Part shown: piece by piece, positions 9,187-17,720 of the stretch | Layout: every line of letters starts with the position of its first letter | Position numbering within the stretch: position 1 is the stretch's first letter | Made by a program: the position numbers and the translations under genes | The notes under the pieces: generated by a model | What the model saw: only the letters and a program-made list of their open reading frames with translations | Database searches by the model: none | Told to the model about the DNA's origin: nothing | Assembly: GCA_017542145.1 (NCBI GenBank) | Contig: JAFXXQ010000031.1 | Span: forward strand, 1 to 57,976 | From: Bacteroidaceae bacterium | Lineage (GTDB): Bacteria > Bacteroidota > Bacteroidia > Bacteroidales > Bacteroidaceae | DNA: 57,976 nt | Direction: 5' to 3'

Positions 9187-9306
9187 ATGCCTGTAGCGTA
9201 TCAAGTAATGGGATGTGCCAACGCCCACGGCGCGCAGAACGTGGACTACGCCTGCGACCGCACCATGAAGACGGGTACTGACTGCACCTCTGGGCCCGCG
9301 AGCTGA
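9187..9306 (+). pseudogene. Truncated HU-family DNA-binding protein
   Basis: The frame reads MPVAYQVMGCANAHGAQNVD then YACDRTMKTG, matching about 20 of the first 30 residues of the HU-type protein at 25350-25766. After residue 30 the similarity breaks down and a TGA follows within nine codons. GTCAAAAA-type octamers appear 30 bp later. Only the N-terminal fifth to quarter of the protein remains and the DNA-binding arm is absent. The promoter and part of the 5' leader are preserved. This is a diverged paralogue fragment, not a fresh duplicate. Confidence 0.65.
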
Positions 9307-9412
9307 ACCAGGGGCTGCGGCATGAGAAAGGTTTTTTGACTTTTTGACCTTTCAGACTCGCCCCGCCTGCCCACCTGCCCGAATCACAAGACCTCTGCCG
9401 GCTGCAAGTCCC

Positions 9413-9877
9413 TTACCAGACAAGCGCACCGTTGTAGGTGCAGGTCATTCCACCGAAGGCGGTGGTGAACGTGAGGGAGTCGGGGGTGATGGTACCCTGC
9501 AGGCCGGTTGCGACGTAGCGTGCTACGGGATTGCCGCCCATAGTGGGCTCGATGCCATCGCCTGTGAAGTTGATGTGGCCTTTCGTGCGGGTGCATTCGG
9601 CGTCGGGGATTATCATGTCAATCCTGACGGGCATCCGGGGGGAGAAGGTGACCTCGTAGAGGTAGATGTCAATGGCCGTCGTGCCGCGCAGCCGCGCCTC
9701 TACGCGAACGCTGTCAAGCGTAAACGTTTGGCTGGGGACGGCGATGCGTCCATACGCTGTGAATGTCGTAGTCTCCTCGAAAGCAGCTGCCCGTTCCTCT
9801 TCGGGAGAATCGGGGGTGGCGGGACTGCAGGCTGCAAGCAGGGCAGCCATGGCCATGAGGGAAAGAATCTTTTTCAT
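9413..9877 (-). CDS. Calycin-like lipoprotein
   Basis: A 154-aa secreted lipoprotein. The start at 9877 gives a signal peptide KKILSLMAMAALLAAC with a lipobox (LLAAC), so the Cys would be lipidated. The remaining residues alternate in short beta-strand-like segments, with GHINFTGDG and an ending CTYNGALVW. That is reminiscent of the calycin-like domain common in Bacteroidetes lipoproteins, although the assignment is tentative. It follows the TonB receptor gene with only 16 bp between them, so it is probably co-expressed and may be a surface or periplasmic partner of that receptor. Confidence 0.65.
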   Translation of the reverse strand: MKKILSLMAMAALLAACSPATPDSPEEERAAAFEETTTFTAYGRIAVPSQTFTLDSVRVEARLRGTTAIDIYLYEVTFSPRMPVRIDMIIPDAECTRTKGHINFTGDGIEPTMGGNPVARYVATGLQGTITPDSLTFTTAFGGMTCTYNGALVW

Positions 9878-9893
9878 AATTGAACTTTTTAAT

Positions 9894-12146
9894 TTATAGG
9901 TTAATACGAATGTCCACACCTAATTCGCGGGGACGCCCGCGCTGGAGAAAATCGTGACTCATGGAGCGAAAGTAGAATACGTCGTATGTCTGGTCTGTCA
10001 TGTTTCGTCCCCAAAGTTGGAACTGGGCGTGCTGCCACTCGAACGATAGCGTGGCACCAAACAGGTTGTACGGGTTTTGGCTGCAGTCGTTTTGCTCGTT
10101 CCAAAAGATGCGCCCTGTTCTTTCGGCCTTGAGGGTGAGCGAGAGGGCTTGCAGGATTTGGCTGCCGAGCTGGAAGCGGGTCGTGACGAGGGCATGCGCG
10201 GTGTGCCGTGGGGCGTAGGGGATAACGTGGCCTGCATAGTCGCCCATGCCGTCGTCGAAGCGGGTGAAGCGTGCATCGATAAATCCGTATGAGCAGGCAG
10301 CGAGTCCGCGCCATCGCCTGTGCGTCCATAGGTATTGCAACTCGGCTTCGGCACCCCATATTTGCGAACGGGCTGCGTTGGCCATCATGCGGCCTGTGGT
10401 CTTGCCCGTGGGGAAGACTGTCACCTGCTGGTCGCGGCACTGGATGTGGAAGGCATCGAAGTCCAGCGACAGACCGGCAACTGGCGTGAGGTGGGTGCCT
10501 AGTTCGAACGTCCAGGCGGTCTCAGGCCTGTAGGAGGTGATGGCTACGTCCGTATAGCGCGGGTCGGCGATGGTGAGATGAATACCCATGTCGGAGGCGA
10601 GGTCGGTCATCAGCAGGTTTTGTGTGACGGTACTGAAGATTTGTGGGTTGTATCCGCCAGCCTTGTATCCCTTGGCGACATAGCCGTAGGTGGTGGCATG
10701 GGGGGTGTCGTAGGACATGGCCAGACGGGGTAGCACCTGGAGGAAATGTGCGCTGCGGATGCCGCTCAACTCGGTATGCAGGGTTTTGAAACGGGGCATC
10801 ATCATGGTGAAGCGATAGTCGAAGTCGGCCGTGCTCAGATAACGCATGCGCGCATGTTCATAGTCGAGCCGGATGCCAGCGCTCAAGTGCCAATGCCCGA
10901 AGTGGAATTGGCTTTGATGATAGGCGGCGGCGCCAGCATTTAGGAAGCTGAAATCGCTCTCTATGGGCAACTCGGCATTGCGTATTTCAAGGGAGTCCTC
11001 AGGGAAAACGGTCTGTATGCCTTGGTTGGCGTTCGCCAGGACAAGCGTCTCTATGCCTTCGCGCATGAAGGTGACGGGTGCCTCCATCCCGTTGGACTTG
11101 ACAAAGGTGCTGACGCCGATCGCCCATTCGTACCATTCCACCGCTCGCGGCGCATAGAGGAATGCGTCAAGCGAGGTGCTATGTTGGTGCTGTGTCTGAC
11201 GGAGGGTGAAGATGTCGGCAGGGGTGTAGTCCTGGTCCATGTGCATGTCGTCGTGCATGAACTGGTGGCTTCCGTTGAGCAGCAGCCTGTAGCCATCATG
11301 GAGATACTCGGCCCTGAGGGCAGGCCGTATGGCCAGGCGTTCGTACCCCGAAGGACGGTTGTAGGCGATGATGCCCGTGGCTGCGGCTGCATACGGGAAG
11401 GCGCCCTGCTGCACCCAGCCGACGCTGACGGTGCCCGTCAGTCGCCATTCATCTGTGGGGCGGGCATCCAGAACCAGACGCCCTCCCGCCTCGTGGCCAT
11501 AGTCAATCTTGCGGTTGTCGTACGTATTGGTGTGGAACCCGTCCGTGCTGCGGTAATGTGCCGCTATGCCCCAGCCGAAGTCAGGGCGTTCGGGACGATA
11601 GATGGAGGCTTGTGCTCCCACGCTGTTTGCGGTGGAGCGGCTCAGCAGGCCGCGGATGTGCTGCGCCGTGAGGTCGAGTGGCTTGATGGTGCTAATCTCC
11701 ATGACACCACCTGACGTGTTACGGCCATAGAGACTGCCGCCGGGGCCGCGAAGCAATAAGATGTGTTTTACATCCTGCATGGTGTGGTCGTACATGTTCT
11801 TATCCAACAGCGGCACGCCGTCGACGACCATGCCCAGCGTCGACTCGCCTGTCCGGCTGCCCATGCCGCGGATGTAGATGCTGCTCGTCATGGCCGAGCC
11901 ATACTCCGGCATGTGGACACCGGGGACTAACGACGCAACGTCCTTGGGTGTAGTGATTCGGGCGGCTTCGATGAGCTGGCCGTCGATAATGCTCAGCCCG
12001 CTCTGCCGGGGCAGGGCAGACTGGGCAAGGCGCGACACCGACACTTCCACTTCCGGCAGCGCCACCGAGTCCGTCATCTCCTCGGCACTGAGCAGCGGAA
12101 TGGCAAGCAGGGACAGCAATATGAACACCTTTGCACGCATAATCAT
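9894..12146 (-). CDS. TonB-dependent outer-membrane receptor
   Basis: A 750-aa receptor with a signal peptide (residues 1-21), a plug domain and a long beta-barrel. The plug shows VASLVPGVHMPEYGSAM, SIYIRGMGSRTGESTLGMVVDG and LLRGPGGSLYGRNTSGG. It lacks the N-terminal carboxypeptidase-like domain of SusC proteins and has no SusD neighbour, so a polysaccharide-utilisation role is unlikely. A siderophore, haem, cobalamin or small-molecule ligand is possible but cannot be chosen from sequence. A promoter box lies at 12180-12188. The downstream lipoprotein gene is 16 bp away. Confidence 0.9.
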   Translation of the reverse strand: MIMRAKVFILLSLLAIPLLSAEEMTDSVALPEVEVSVSRLAQSALPRQSGLSIIDGQLIEAARITTPKDVASLVPGVHMPEYGSAMTSSIYIRGMGSRTGESTLGMVVDGVPLLDKNMYDHTMQDVKHILLLRGPGGSLYGRNTSGGVMEISTIKPLDLTAQHIRGLLSRSTANSVGAQASIYRPERPDFGWGIAAHYRSTDGFHTNTYDNRKIDYGHEAGGRLVLDARPTDEWRLTGTVSVGWVQQGAFPYAAAATGIIAYNRPSGYERLAIRPALRAEYLHDGYRLLLNGSHQFMHDDMHMDQDYTPADIFTLRQTQHQHSTSLDAFLYAPRAVEWYEWAIGVSTFVKSNGMEAPVTFMREGIETLVLANANQGIQTVFPEDSLEIRNAELPIESDFSFLNAGAAAYHQSQFHFGHWHLSAGIRLDYEHARMRYLSTADFDYRFTMMMPRFKTLHTELSGIRSAHFLQVLPRLAMSYDTPHATTYGYVAKGYKAGGYNPQIFSTVTQNLLMTDLASDMGIHLTIADPRYTDVAITSYRPETAWTFELGTHLTPVAGLSLDFDAFHIQCRDQQVTVFPTGKTTGRMMANAARSQIWGAEAELQYLWTHRRWRGLAACSYGFIDARFTRFDDGMGDYAGHVIPYAPRHTAHALVTTRFQLGSQILQALSLTLKAERTGRIFWNEQNDCSQNPYNLFGATLSFEWQHAQFQLWGRNMTDQTYDVFYFRSMSHDFLQRGRPRELGVDIRINL

Positions 12147-12179
12147 GAACGACGATGGTGCAAAGGTGCGCAGTTTTCA

Positions 12180-12188
12180 GCAAAGGTA
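12180..12188 (-). promoter_or_regulatory. Promoter -7 box for the TonB receptor
   Basis: On the minus strand this reads TACCTTTGC, with the start codon about 35-40 bp downstream. A second, less exact box (CACCTTTGC) lies closer to the gene. Confidence 0.65.
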
Positions 12189-12201
12189 GCTTAAGATTTC
12201 C

Positions 12202-12819
12202 TTAAGAAACATCAGAACCTTCATAAATGGGGATGCGGAGTTCGCAGACAGTACCGTTGATGTCGATGGAAAGGAAAAAGCAGTGAATGGTCAATCGCGA
12301 ACTCACCCGTAGCACACCGGGTTGCGCCCCCGGCAACAGGGCCGTCAGGAAACTGTCCAACATCTGCCGGAGTGCTTCGGGTTCAATCGTCAGTTCGTTG
12401 ACGAACGGCGTCAGATGCAGCTGGGCCACTAAGCCTGCCGAGACAATCTCCACCTCGTGGCTGTATAACCACGAGGTGAGGAACATCTGGAGGTCGATGG
12501 TATAATAATGCAACGTCTTCCATTCATGACGGAAAATGAGCCCCAAGCCACGGATGGTCTCAATGGGCCGTTTGCTGCTCCATCCCAGCTTGCGTCGGAG
12601 GGCACTCAAATGAACGTCTATCGTACCCGAATCGTAACGGAAACGTGACCCCCAGACGTGGTCGAGAATGTCGTCGCGTGTGCAGACTTTGTTCGGATGC
12701 GATGCCAGATAATCCAGCAGCCCAAACTCCAGTCCTGTCAGCTGAACGTCGCGGCCCCCTTTGAGTACGCGCCGTGCTTCGCGGTCAATCTCAATGTCGT
12801 GAGCGATGGGGATGTTCAT
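12202..12819 (-). CDS. Winged-helix protein without receiver; possible degenerate kinase-like C-terminus
   Basis: A 205-aa protein. Residues 1-100 form an OmpR/PhoB-type winged helix: LTGLEFGLLDYLASHPNKV, RDDILDHVWGSRF, DVHLSALRRKLG and a wing ending RGLGLIFRHE. There is no receiver domain before it. Residues 125-200 (IEPEALRQMLDSFLTALLP followed by beta-rich sequence) resemble the N-box region of a histidine-kinase ATPase domain. The Asn and the glycine-rich ATP lid are absent. It may be a DNA-binding regulator derived from two-component parts. It lies 55 bp upstream of the TonB receptor gene on the same strand and may control it. Confidence 0.7.
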   Translation of the reverse strand: MNIPIAHDIEIDREARRVLKGGRDVQLTGLEFGLLDYLASHPNKVCTRDDILDHVWGSRFRYDSGTIDVHLSALRRKLGWSSKRPIETIRGLGLIFRHEWKTLHYYTIDLQMFLTSWLYSHEVEIVSAGLVAQLHLTPFVNELTIEPEALRQMLDSFLTALLPGAQPGVLRVSSRLTIHCFFLSIDINGTVCELRIPIYEGSDVS

Positions 12820-12931
12820 ATTCGTCTGATTTAATTCGAGAACGCAGGGGGCTCGTCGCGCTGGGGTGCGGAAGTGCCGTTCTCTTCATGAATTCTCGTC
12901 TGTCCATGCTTGTTTGTTGTCTTCGACCTTT

Positions 12932-14113
12932 TCATCTTGCCATTCGGTAGATGGCTTCCATGTCATCGGCATGGAGGACGCGGAGGGCGCCGCAGGTGGC
13001 AGTGTAGTCGCGGCTGCACTTGCGGGCCATCTCGCGGATTTCGTCGTCGGTGACGTCGCGGCCGATGAGTTCGCGGATGCTGGTTGGCATGCCGATGGCG
13101 TGGTAGAAGCGCTCCATGGCCTCAATGCCGCGCAGGGCGGTGCCTTCGGGGTCGGTGAAGTCGTTGGGGACGTCCATAACGTTGACGGCGAAGCGGACGA
13201 AACGCGAGAGGTTCTCGTGCATCACATAACGTGCCCAGCTGGGCCAAATGGCGGCGAGGCCGGCACCGTGGGTGACGTCGAACATACCACTGAGCTCGTG
13301 CTCCAGCTGATGTGTGGCCCAGTCGTCGGTGATGCCGCAGCCGGTGAGTCCATTGTGCATCAGGCTGCCGCCCCACATGATCTGGGCACGATAGCGGTAG
13401 TTCTCGGGGTTGCGCAGCACGGCGAAGACGGCGGTCTTGATGCTGCGCAGCATGGCCTCGGCGATGTCGGTGGTGAAGTCCATGTCGTCATCCTTGGTGA
13501 AATAGCGCTCCATGGTGTGCATCATCATGTCGGTGACGCCGGCGGCCGTCTGATAGGGCGGGAGCGTGAATGTGCGCCGCGGGTTCATGATGGCGAATTT
13601 GGGGCGTGAGAGGTTGTTGGAATAGCCGAGCTTGACGTCGCCGTCCTCGTTGGTGATGACGCTGGACTCAGACATCTCGCTGCCGGCAGCGGGGATGGTG
13701 AGCACGCAACCTACAGGCAGCATGGCTGTGGGTGTGGCGTTGCCGAGATAGACGTCCCAGACGTCGCCCTCCATGCAGACACCGTAGGCGATGCACTTTG
13801 CCGAGTCGATAACGCTGCCGCCACCGATGGCAAGGATGAAGTTAACGCCCTCTCTACGGCAGAGCTCGATGCCCTGCTTGGCAAGCGAAAGGCGTGGGTT
13901 GGGCACCACGCCGCCCAGACTGACGAACGCGATGCCGCCCTCGGTGAGCAGCCCGCAGATTTTGCCGAGGAGTCCCGATCGTTCGGCACTCTTGCCGCCA
14001 TAGTGTACCAGCACTTTTGTGCCTCCATACTTCTTGACCAGACGAGCCACCTGCTCCTCTGATTGTTCGCCGAACACCACTTCGGTCGGCGCATAATACT
14101 TGAAATCTTTCAT
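12932..14113 (-). CDS. Iron-containing alcohol dehydrogenase (YqhD/butanol dehydrogenase type)
   Basis: A 393-aa NAD(P)H-dependent type III alcohol dehydrogenase. The N-terminal nucleotide fold contains VLVHYGGKSAERSG. The segment ILAIGGGSVIDSAKCIAYG is the family signature. Metal-binding His residues lie in the C-terminal half, in MMMHTMERYF and VTHGAGLAAIWPSW. It would reduce aldehydes or ketones to alcohols in the cytosol; the substrate is not readable. It lies 21 bp downstream of the AlkZ-like gene, so the two are probably co-transcribed. Confidence 0.9.
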   Translation of the reverse strand: MKDFKYYAPTEVVFGEQSEEQVARLVKKYGGTKVLVHYGGKSAERSGLLGKICGLLTEGGIAFVSLGGVVPNPRLSLAKQGIELCRREGVNFILAIGGGSVIDSAKCIAYGVCMEGDVWDVYLGNATPTAMLPVGCVLTIPAAGSEMSESSVITNEDGDVKLGYSNNLSRPKFAIMNPRRTFTLPPYQTAAGVTDMMMHTMERYFTKDDDMDFTTDIAEAMLRSIKTAVFAVLRNPENYRYRAQIMWGGSLMHNGLTGCGITDDWATHQLEHELSGMFDVTHGAGLAAIWPSWARYVMHENLSRFVRFAVNVMDVPNDFTDPEGTALRGIEAMERFYHAIGMPTSIRELIGRDVTDDEIREMARKCSRDYTATCGALRVLHADDMEAIYRMAR

Positions 14114-14134
14114 TGTTTAATAGGGAATAATGCG

Positions 14135-14803
14135 TTATTTAATAAAACGTGTGATCTGTGCTTCGGTAGCCTGAGGACAAAGGGTGTGCAGATGATGCTT
14201 GATGCGGGCAAACGATTCGTCGGGAGTGCGGTCGCAGCGGCAGGCATCGCGGCCATAGAGCCGTTCGGGCACGGTGAGGAGCGACAGACCCCAGCCGTAC
14301 TCGCGTCCATGGCGGTCGAGGGGATAGACGAAATCTTCGGTGACGATGCGCGTGGCCATTTGCAAACGGGTGACATAGGCATCGAAGCGGCTGCGCATAC
14401 CCGGGCCGTCGAAGCCGCAGGCAGCGCGCAGTTCGCGTGTAATGAGGCTGCCATGCTCGGCCAGCGTCAGCAGGATAGCCTCCTCGATGCTGCCCGCGCT
14501 GGGCATAGCGTGGTGGCTGCGGCGGTAGTTGCAGAAGTCGGGCCACCACTCGCGGCTGATGAATCCTGCCTTACCGGCGAAGAACTTGCCATAGACATGA
14601 CCTCCGTCGGTGATGACGGCGCCCTTCCATTTCCAGAGCGGCCATTCCCATCCGCCGTCGGGCAGAGCTACGTAGCGGCACTCGTCATCGACCATCTCCT
14701 CGGCTGAGAAGCCGCGGATGCCGCTGTCAAGCAAGGGCAAGAAGCCGATACGGCTGATGAGTTCCGTCAGTTCCGCACTGTTGTGTATCTCCTGGTCAAT
14801 CAT
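14135..14803 (-). CDS. AlkZ-related protein (possible DNA glycosylase relative)
   Basis: A 222-aa cytosolic protein. The segments GFLPLLDSGIRGFSAEEM, VYGKFFAGKAGFISREWWP and YGWGLSLLTVPERLYG resemble proteins annotated as 'AlkZ-related', which are short relatives of the winged-helix DNA glycosylase AlkZ/YcaQ. A central helix-turn-helix-like part (SIEEAILLTLAEHGSLITRE) supports nucleic-acid binding. It lacks the full length of AlkZ (about 400 aa), so glycosylase activity is uncertain. It precedes the alcohol dehydrogenase gene by 21 bp. The family call rests on remembered pattern similarity. Confidence 0.6.
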   Translation of the reverse strand: MIDQEIHNSAELTELISRIGFLPLLDSGIRGFSAEEMVDDECRYVALPDGGWEWPLWKWKGAVITDGGHVYGKFFAGKAGFISREWWPDFCNYRRSHHAMPSAGSIEEAILLTLAEHGSLITRELRAACGFDGPGMRSRFDAYVTRLQMATRIVTEDFVYPLDRHGREYGWGLSLLTVPERLYGRDACRCDRTPDESFARIKHHLHTLCPQATEAQITRFIK

Positions 14804-14853
14804 ACTGTTCTTAACTATTAATTCTTATTTTTGACTCTTGATTCATAACTTCA

Positions 14854-17010
14854 TCATAGCTCCATCGGAAACATGACTTTGAAGGTGATGTTCCGTCCCA
14901 TGCCATAGACGCCCTGACGACCGGTGACAGGGTTCAGGGGGGCATACTTCAGACGGCTGAGGTGATTCTGGTAGGCGCAGTCGAGCAGGTTGTCGGCAAG
15001 AATGTAGAGTTCGGCCACCTTCACTCCGTGCATCAGGACGTCGGCACCGGCAGAGAGCCCCAGTAGCGTGTAGGTAGGGGTGACGGTCTCGGTCTCATCG
15101 GCACTGTAGATGTGACTCTGCTTGAAGTAATGGTCGACATCTGCAGCAATATAAAAATTGTTCAGCGAGAAGGCGGCAGGAATGACGGGGTGGGAGTGAT
15201 GGCCGAAGGTGGTGTGCGAATGGTGGGTCAGCTCCCATTTCAGTTCCGACGTCCAGCGGGGAGCTGGCGTGAAGGGTAGATAAGTCGCATCCGCAGGCTG
15301 GTGCAGCAGCTGTGCATCGACGTAGGAGAACGTGTTGCCGAAGTGGATGGAATGAATGGGGTGGACGTCAATGCCTGCCTCGAAACCCAGCAGACGGGCA
15401 CAATCTTGTGTGTAAGCGAAGGTCAGATAGCCCTCCTCCATCACTATGGGCAGCCGGTGGGTGTAGATGTAGTTGTCGATGCGGTTGGCAAAGAGGGCAA
15501 GCTGTGCCGAGACGAAACGAGAAGTGAAATCGAGCCCGAGGTCCCCTTGCAGGCTATACTCTGCCTTGAGGTCCCGCCGTCCGATTTCGTAGCGGATGGA
15601 GCCCTCGTGGACGCCGTCTGAGGCAAGCTCGCTGATGTTGGGTGTACGGAAGCCGCGCGCCATGTTCAGACGGACGTTGAAGTGTTCGCCCAGGTTGCCG
15701 ACAATGCCGGCACTCCCCGTCATGCTGCCATAATAGAGGACGGCGTTCCTAATGCACGTCTCCTGTGGATTTGTTATGTCGATGGAGCGATGGTCGTAGC
15801 GCACTCCGCCGTTCAGTGTCCAGCGTTCGCCGAGCGTTCTGAAGGCCGTGGCAAAACCGCCGATATCGGACAAGCGGTAATCGGGAATCAGGAACTCCTC
15901 GCCGTCGCCCACCGACTGCTGGAACATGCCGCCGACGCCTGTCGAGACTTTCCATTTGTCCCAATTCTCCGTCACATAGCGCAGGTCGTAGGTCAGCGTG
16001 TGCAGCTTGAGGTAAATCTCATATTCATCGGCACTCTCCTCGAACTCCTGCCGTTGGTTCTGCTGGTAGCCGACGATGGCTTTCAGACTGCCTGAGGGGA
16101 GATTCAGCGCATTGTCCCACACCAGCTTGTAGTGCCTGACCTGTTGGAAGGGGAGGGACATGCTGTATGAAGTGGGCGAGGGGAGGCCGGAGGTGAGGAT
16201 GCCCGTATCCTCGTCTCGTTCCCCTTCGACAATGCCGGGCGTCAGGTGATAGGCCGTTGCCGTCATGTGGGAGAATCCCCAGTATTTGTTCAGCCCCAGC
16301 ATCAGACGTCCGGCACGTTCTCTAAACTGCGAGCCTGACACATAGCCGTCATAGCTGTTGTGGTAGGCATGTGCCATTCTGCCGCTATAACGGGCTTCCC
16401 ATACAAAGCCCCGGCGGTTGCCCGCAAGGGAGTAGTTATGTGCCAGCAGACCATTGTTTGTCTGATGCTCAATGCCGACTTGGGCATGCGTCGCACCCTC
16501 GGTCAGCGTGGGCTGGCTGCGGAGGATGACGATGCCAGCCATAGCGTCGGAGCCGTACATCAGCGAAGCGGGGCCTTTCAGGATCTCTGCCGAGCTGACG
16601 CTGCTGCCATCGACCTCCACGCCGTGTTCGTCGCCCCATTGCTGGCCCTCTTGGCGGACGCCATCGCTGATGACGACCACACGGTTGTAGCCCAGGCCGC
16701 GGATAATGGGTTTCGAGATGCCGCTGCCCGTCGTCAGCTGGCTGATTCCCGGCTGGTGGGCGATTGCGTCGATAATGTTCGTCGATGAGGTGGCGCGCAG
16801 CATCTGTGGTGTAACAATGCTGACGGGCGTTGTGGAATGTTTCAGTTTGGTGTCACCCGTTATACCCGTTACGGTGATTTCACCCAGTTGCAGGTGACGG
16901 AAGAAGACGTCGGTCGAGTCCTCCTCGTGATGGTGCTCAGGCTCCACCTCCTGAGCCGCCATTGCCGTACAAAGGCACAGCAATGGCAGAACAATATATA
17001 TTGTTTTCAT
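14854..17010 (-). CDS. TonB-dependent receptor, ZnuD-like (metal uptake candidate)
   Basis: A 718-aa outer-membrane receptor. The start at 17010 gives a signal peptide KTIYIVLPLLCLCTAMAA, followed at once by a His-rich stretch, EVEPEHHHEED. The plug contains IRGLGYNRVVVISDGVRQEG then QQWGDEHGVEVD, closely resembling the plug of the zinc receptor ZnuD. A second His cluster, HHSHTTFGHHSHP, lies in the C-terminal barrel, probably in a loop. Together these suggest zinc or copper transport. The upstream gene (17070-17426) encodes a His/Cys-rich protein and shares the operon. An upstream extension of the frame to 17241 overlaps that gene and is rejected. Confidence 0.85.
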   Translation of the reverse strand: MKTIYIVLPLLCLCTAMAAQEVEPEHHHEEDSTDVFFRHLQLGEITVTGITGDTKLKHSTTPVSIVTPQMLRATSSTNIIDAIAHQPGISQLTTGSGISKPIIRGLGYNRVVVISDGVRQEGQQWGDEHGVEVDGSSVSSAEILKGPASLMYGSDAMAGIVILRSQPTLTEGATHAQVGIEHQTNNGLLAHNYSLAGNRRGFVWEARYSGRMAHAYHNSYDGYVSGSQFRERAGRLMLGLNKYWGFSHMTATAYHLTPGIVEGERDEDTGILTSGLPSPTSYSMSLPFQQVRHYKLVWDNALNLPSGSLKAIVGYQQNQRQEFEESADEYEIYLKLHTLTYDLRYVTENWDKWKVSTGVGGMFQQSVGDGEEFLIPDYRLSDIGGFATAFRTLGERWTLNGGVRYDHRSIDITNPQETCIRNAVLYYGSMTGSAGIVGNLGEHFNVRLNMARGFRTPNISELASDGVHEGSIRYEIGRRDLKAEYSLQGDLGLDFTSRFVSAQLALFANRIDNYIYTHRLPIVMEEGYLTFAYTQDCARLLGFEAGIDVHPIHSIHFGNTFSYVDAQLLHQPADATYLPFTPAPRWTSELKWELTHHSHTTFGHHSHPVIPAAFSLNNFYIAADVDHYFKQSHIYSADETETVTPTYTLLGLSAGADVLMHGVKVAELYILADNLLDCAYQNHLSRLKYAPLNPVTGRQGVYGMGRNITFKVMFPMEL

Positions 17011-17069
17011 TCTGTGATTCGTATTTAAGATTATAGAGGGGAAAATATAGTGTGGTCTGTTATAGAATG

Positions 17070-17426
17070 TCAAAGAGAAAAATCCGACGGTGGTCCTCGC
17101 GTGACAATTATGCCACGGCTTTTGCTGCGAATATCTCGTATATGGTATGAAAGGAATATACTGCATACATGCCGGCAGACGACGCAGGCACCGATGACGG
17201 CTGCCAGCATTTTCAGCGTCAGAAACTGACATAGCACACAATCATGCTCCAGCGATGCCGTCATCGAAAGATGGCCGTGGCAATGATGATGAGCACAGGT
17301 GAAACTATTTTCCTCGGCAGCCGAAAGGCTGCCCTCGTGTGTGTGGAGCGACGAGAGGAGGAGAATGGGCACATATACAGCCAATAGCACCCACGATGCA
17401 AATTGTCGTTTCTTCCTCAGATACAT
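17070..17426 (-). CDS. Small His/Cys-rich membrane protein beside the metal receptor
   Basis: A 118-aa protein with an N-terminal hydrophobic segment (residues 11-26), then HTHEGS, CAHHHCHGH and EHDCVLCQFL, and a second hydrophobic segment rich in Cys. Such clusters suit binding of Zn, Cu or Ni at the membrane or in the periplasm. It lies 59 bp upstream of the ZnuD-like receptor and is preceded by a promoter box at 17431-17439, so the two likely form a metal-acquisition operon. I cannot name the family with certainty. The leader is only a few bases long, so translation may be leaderless. Confidence 0.65.
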   Translation of the reverse strand: MYLRKKRQFASWVLLAVYVPILLLSSLHTHEGSLSAAEENSFTCAHHHCHGHLSMTASLEHDCVLCQFLTLKMLAAVIGACVVCRHVCSIFLSYHIRDIRSKSRGIIVTRGPPSDFSL

Positions 17427-17430
17427 GTCT

Positions 17431-17458
17431 GCAAATTTACGCTATCTTATTTGAATAA
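17431..17458 (-). promoter_or_regulatory. Promoter box and possible operator for the metal operon
   Basis: GCAAATTTA (17431-17439) is TAAATTTGC on the minus strand, matching TAnnTTTGC. Just upstream, TTATTTGAATAA (17447-17458) has complementary 5-bp arms and sits where a repressor could act. A metal-responsive repressor is a guess. Confidence 0.45.
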
Positions 17459-17720
17459 CCTTCGGTTTCTGCCAAAAATAACATTTTTTATGAATGCTTC
17501 TGGTTCAAAGTCTTTTTATACGAACACGACGTATTTTGGGCATCGCGGACTTCCTTCATATATCCCACAAACCTCCGTCGCAAGTGACGCAGGGGTACGT
17601 CGTTGTTTTGTCTCTGATTGGGTGAGGCTTTTTTTCGTTAACGAAAAAAAAGGAAAGCCCCTTAAAGGAAAAAAGCCCCCTTTCTATCGTCAGCCCCCAA
17701 AAGTAGCTTTTACATCTCTA
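17459..17720. other. Gene-free stretch with a 22-bp palindrome
   Basis: Between uvrA and the metal operon no gene is seen. At 17629-17650 there is a perfect palindrome, TTTTTTTCGTT followed by its complement. GC-then-T runs nearby (AAAAAAGCCCCC near 17674) may help terminate uvrA transcription. Confidence 0.45.

Noticed and set aside
16990..17241. Extended N-terminus of the ZnuD-like receptor
   Set aside because: The extension overlaps the upstream small gene and carries no signal. The signal peptide begins at 17010.
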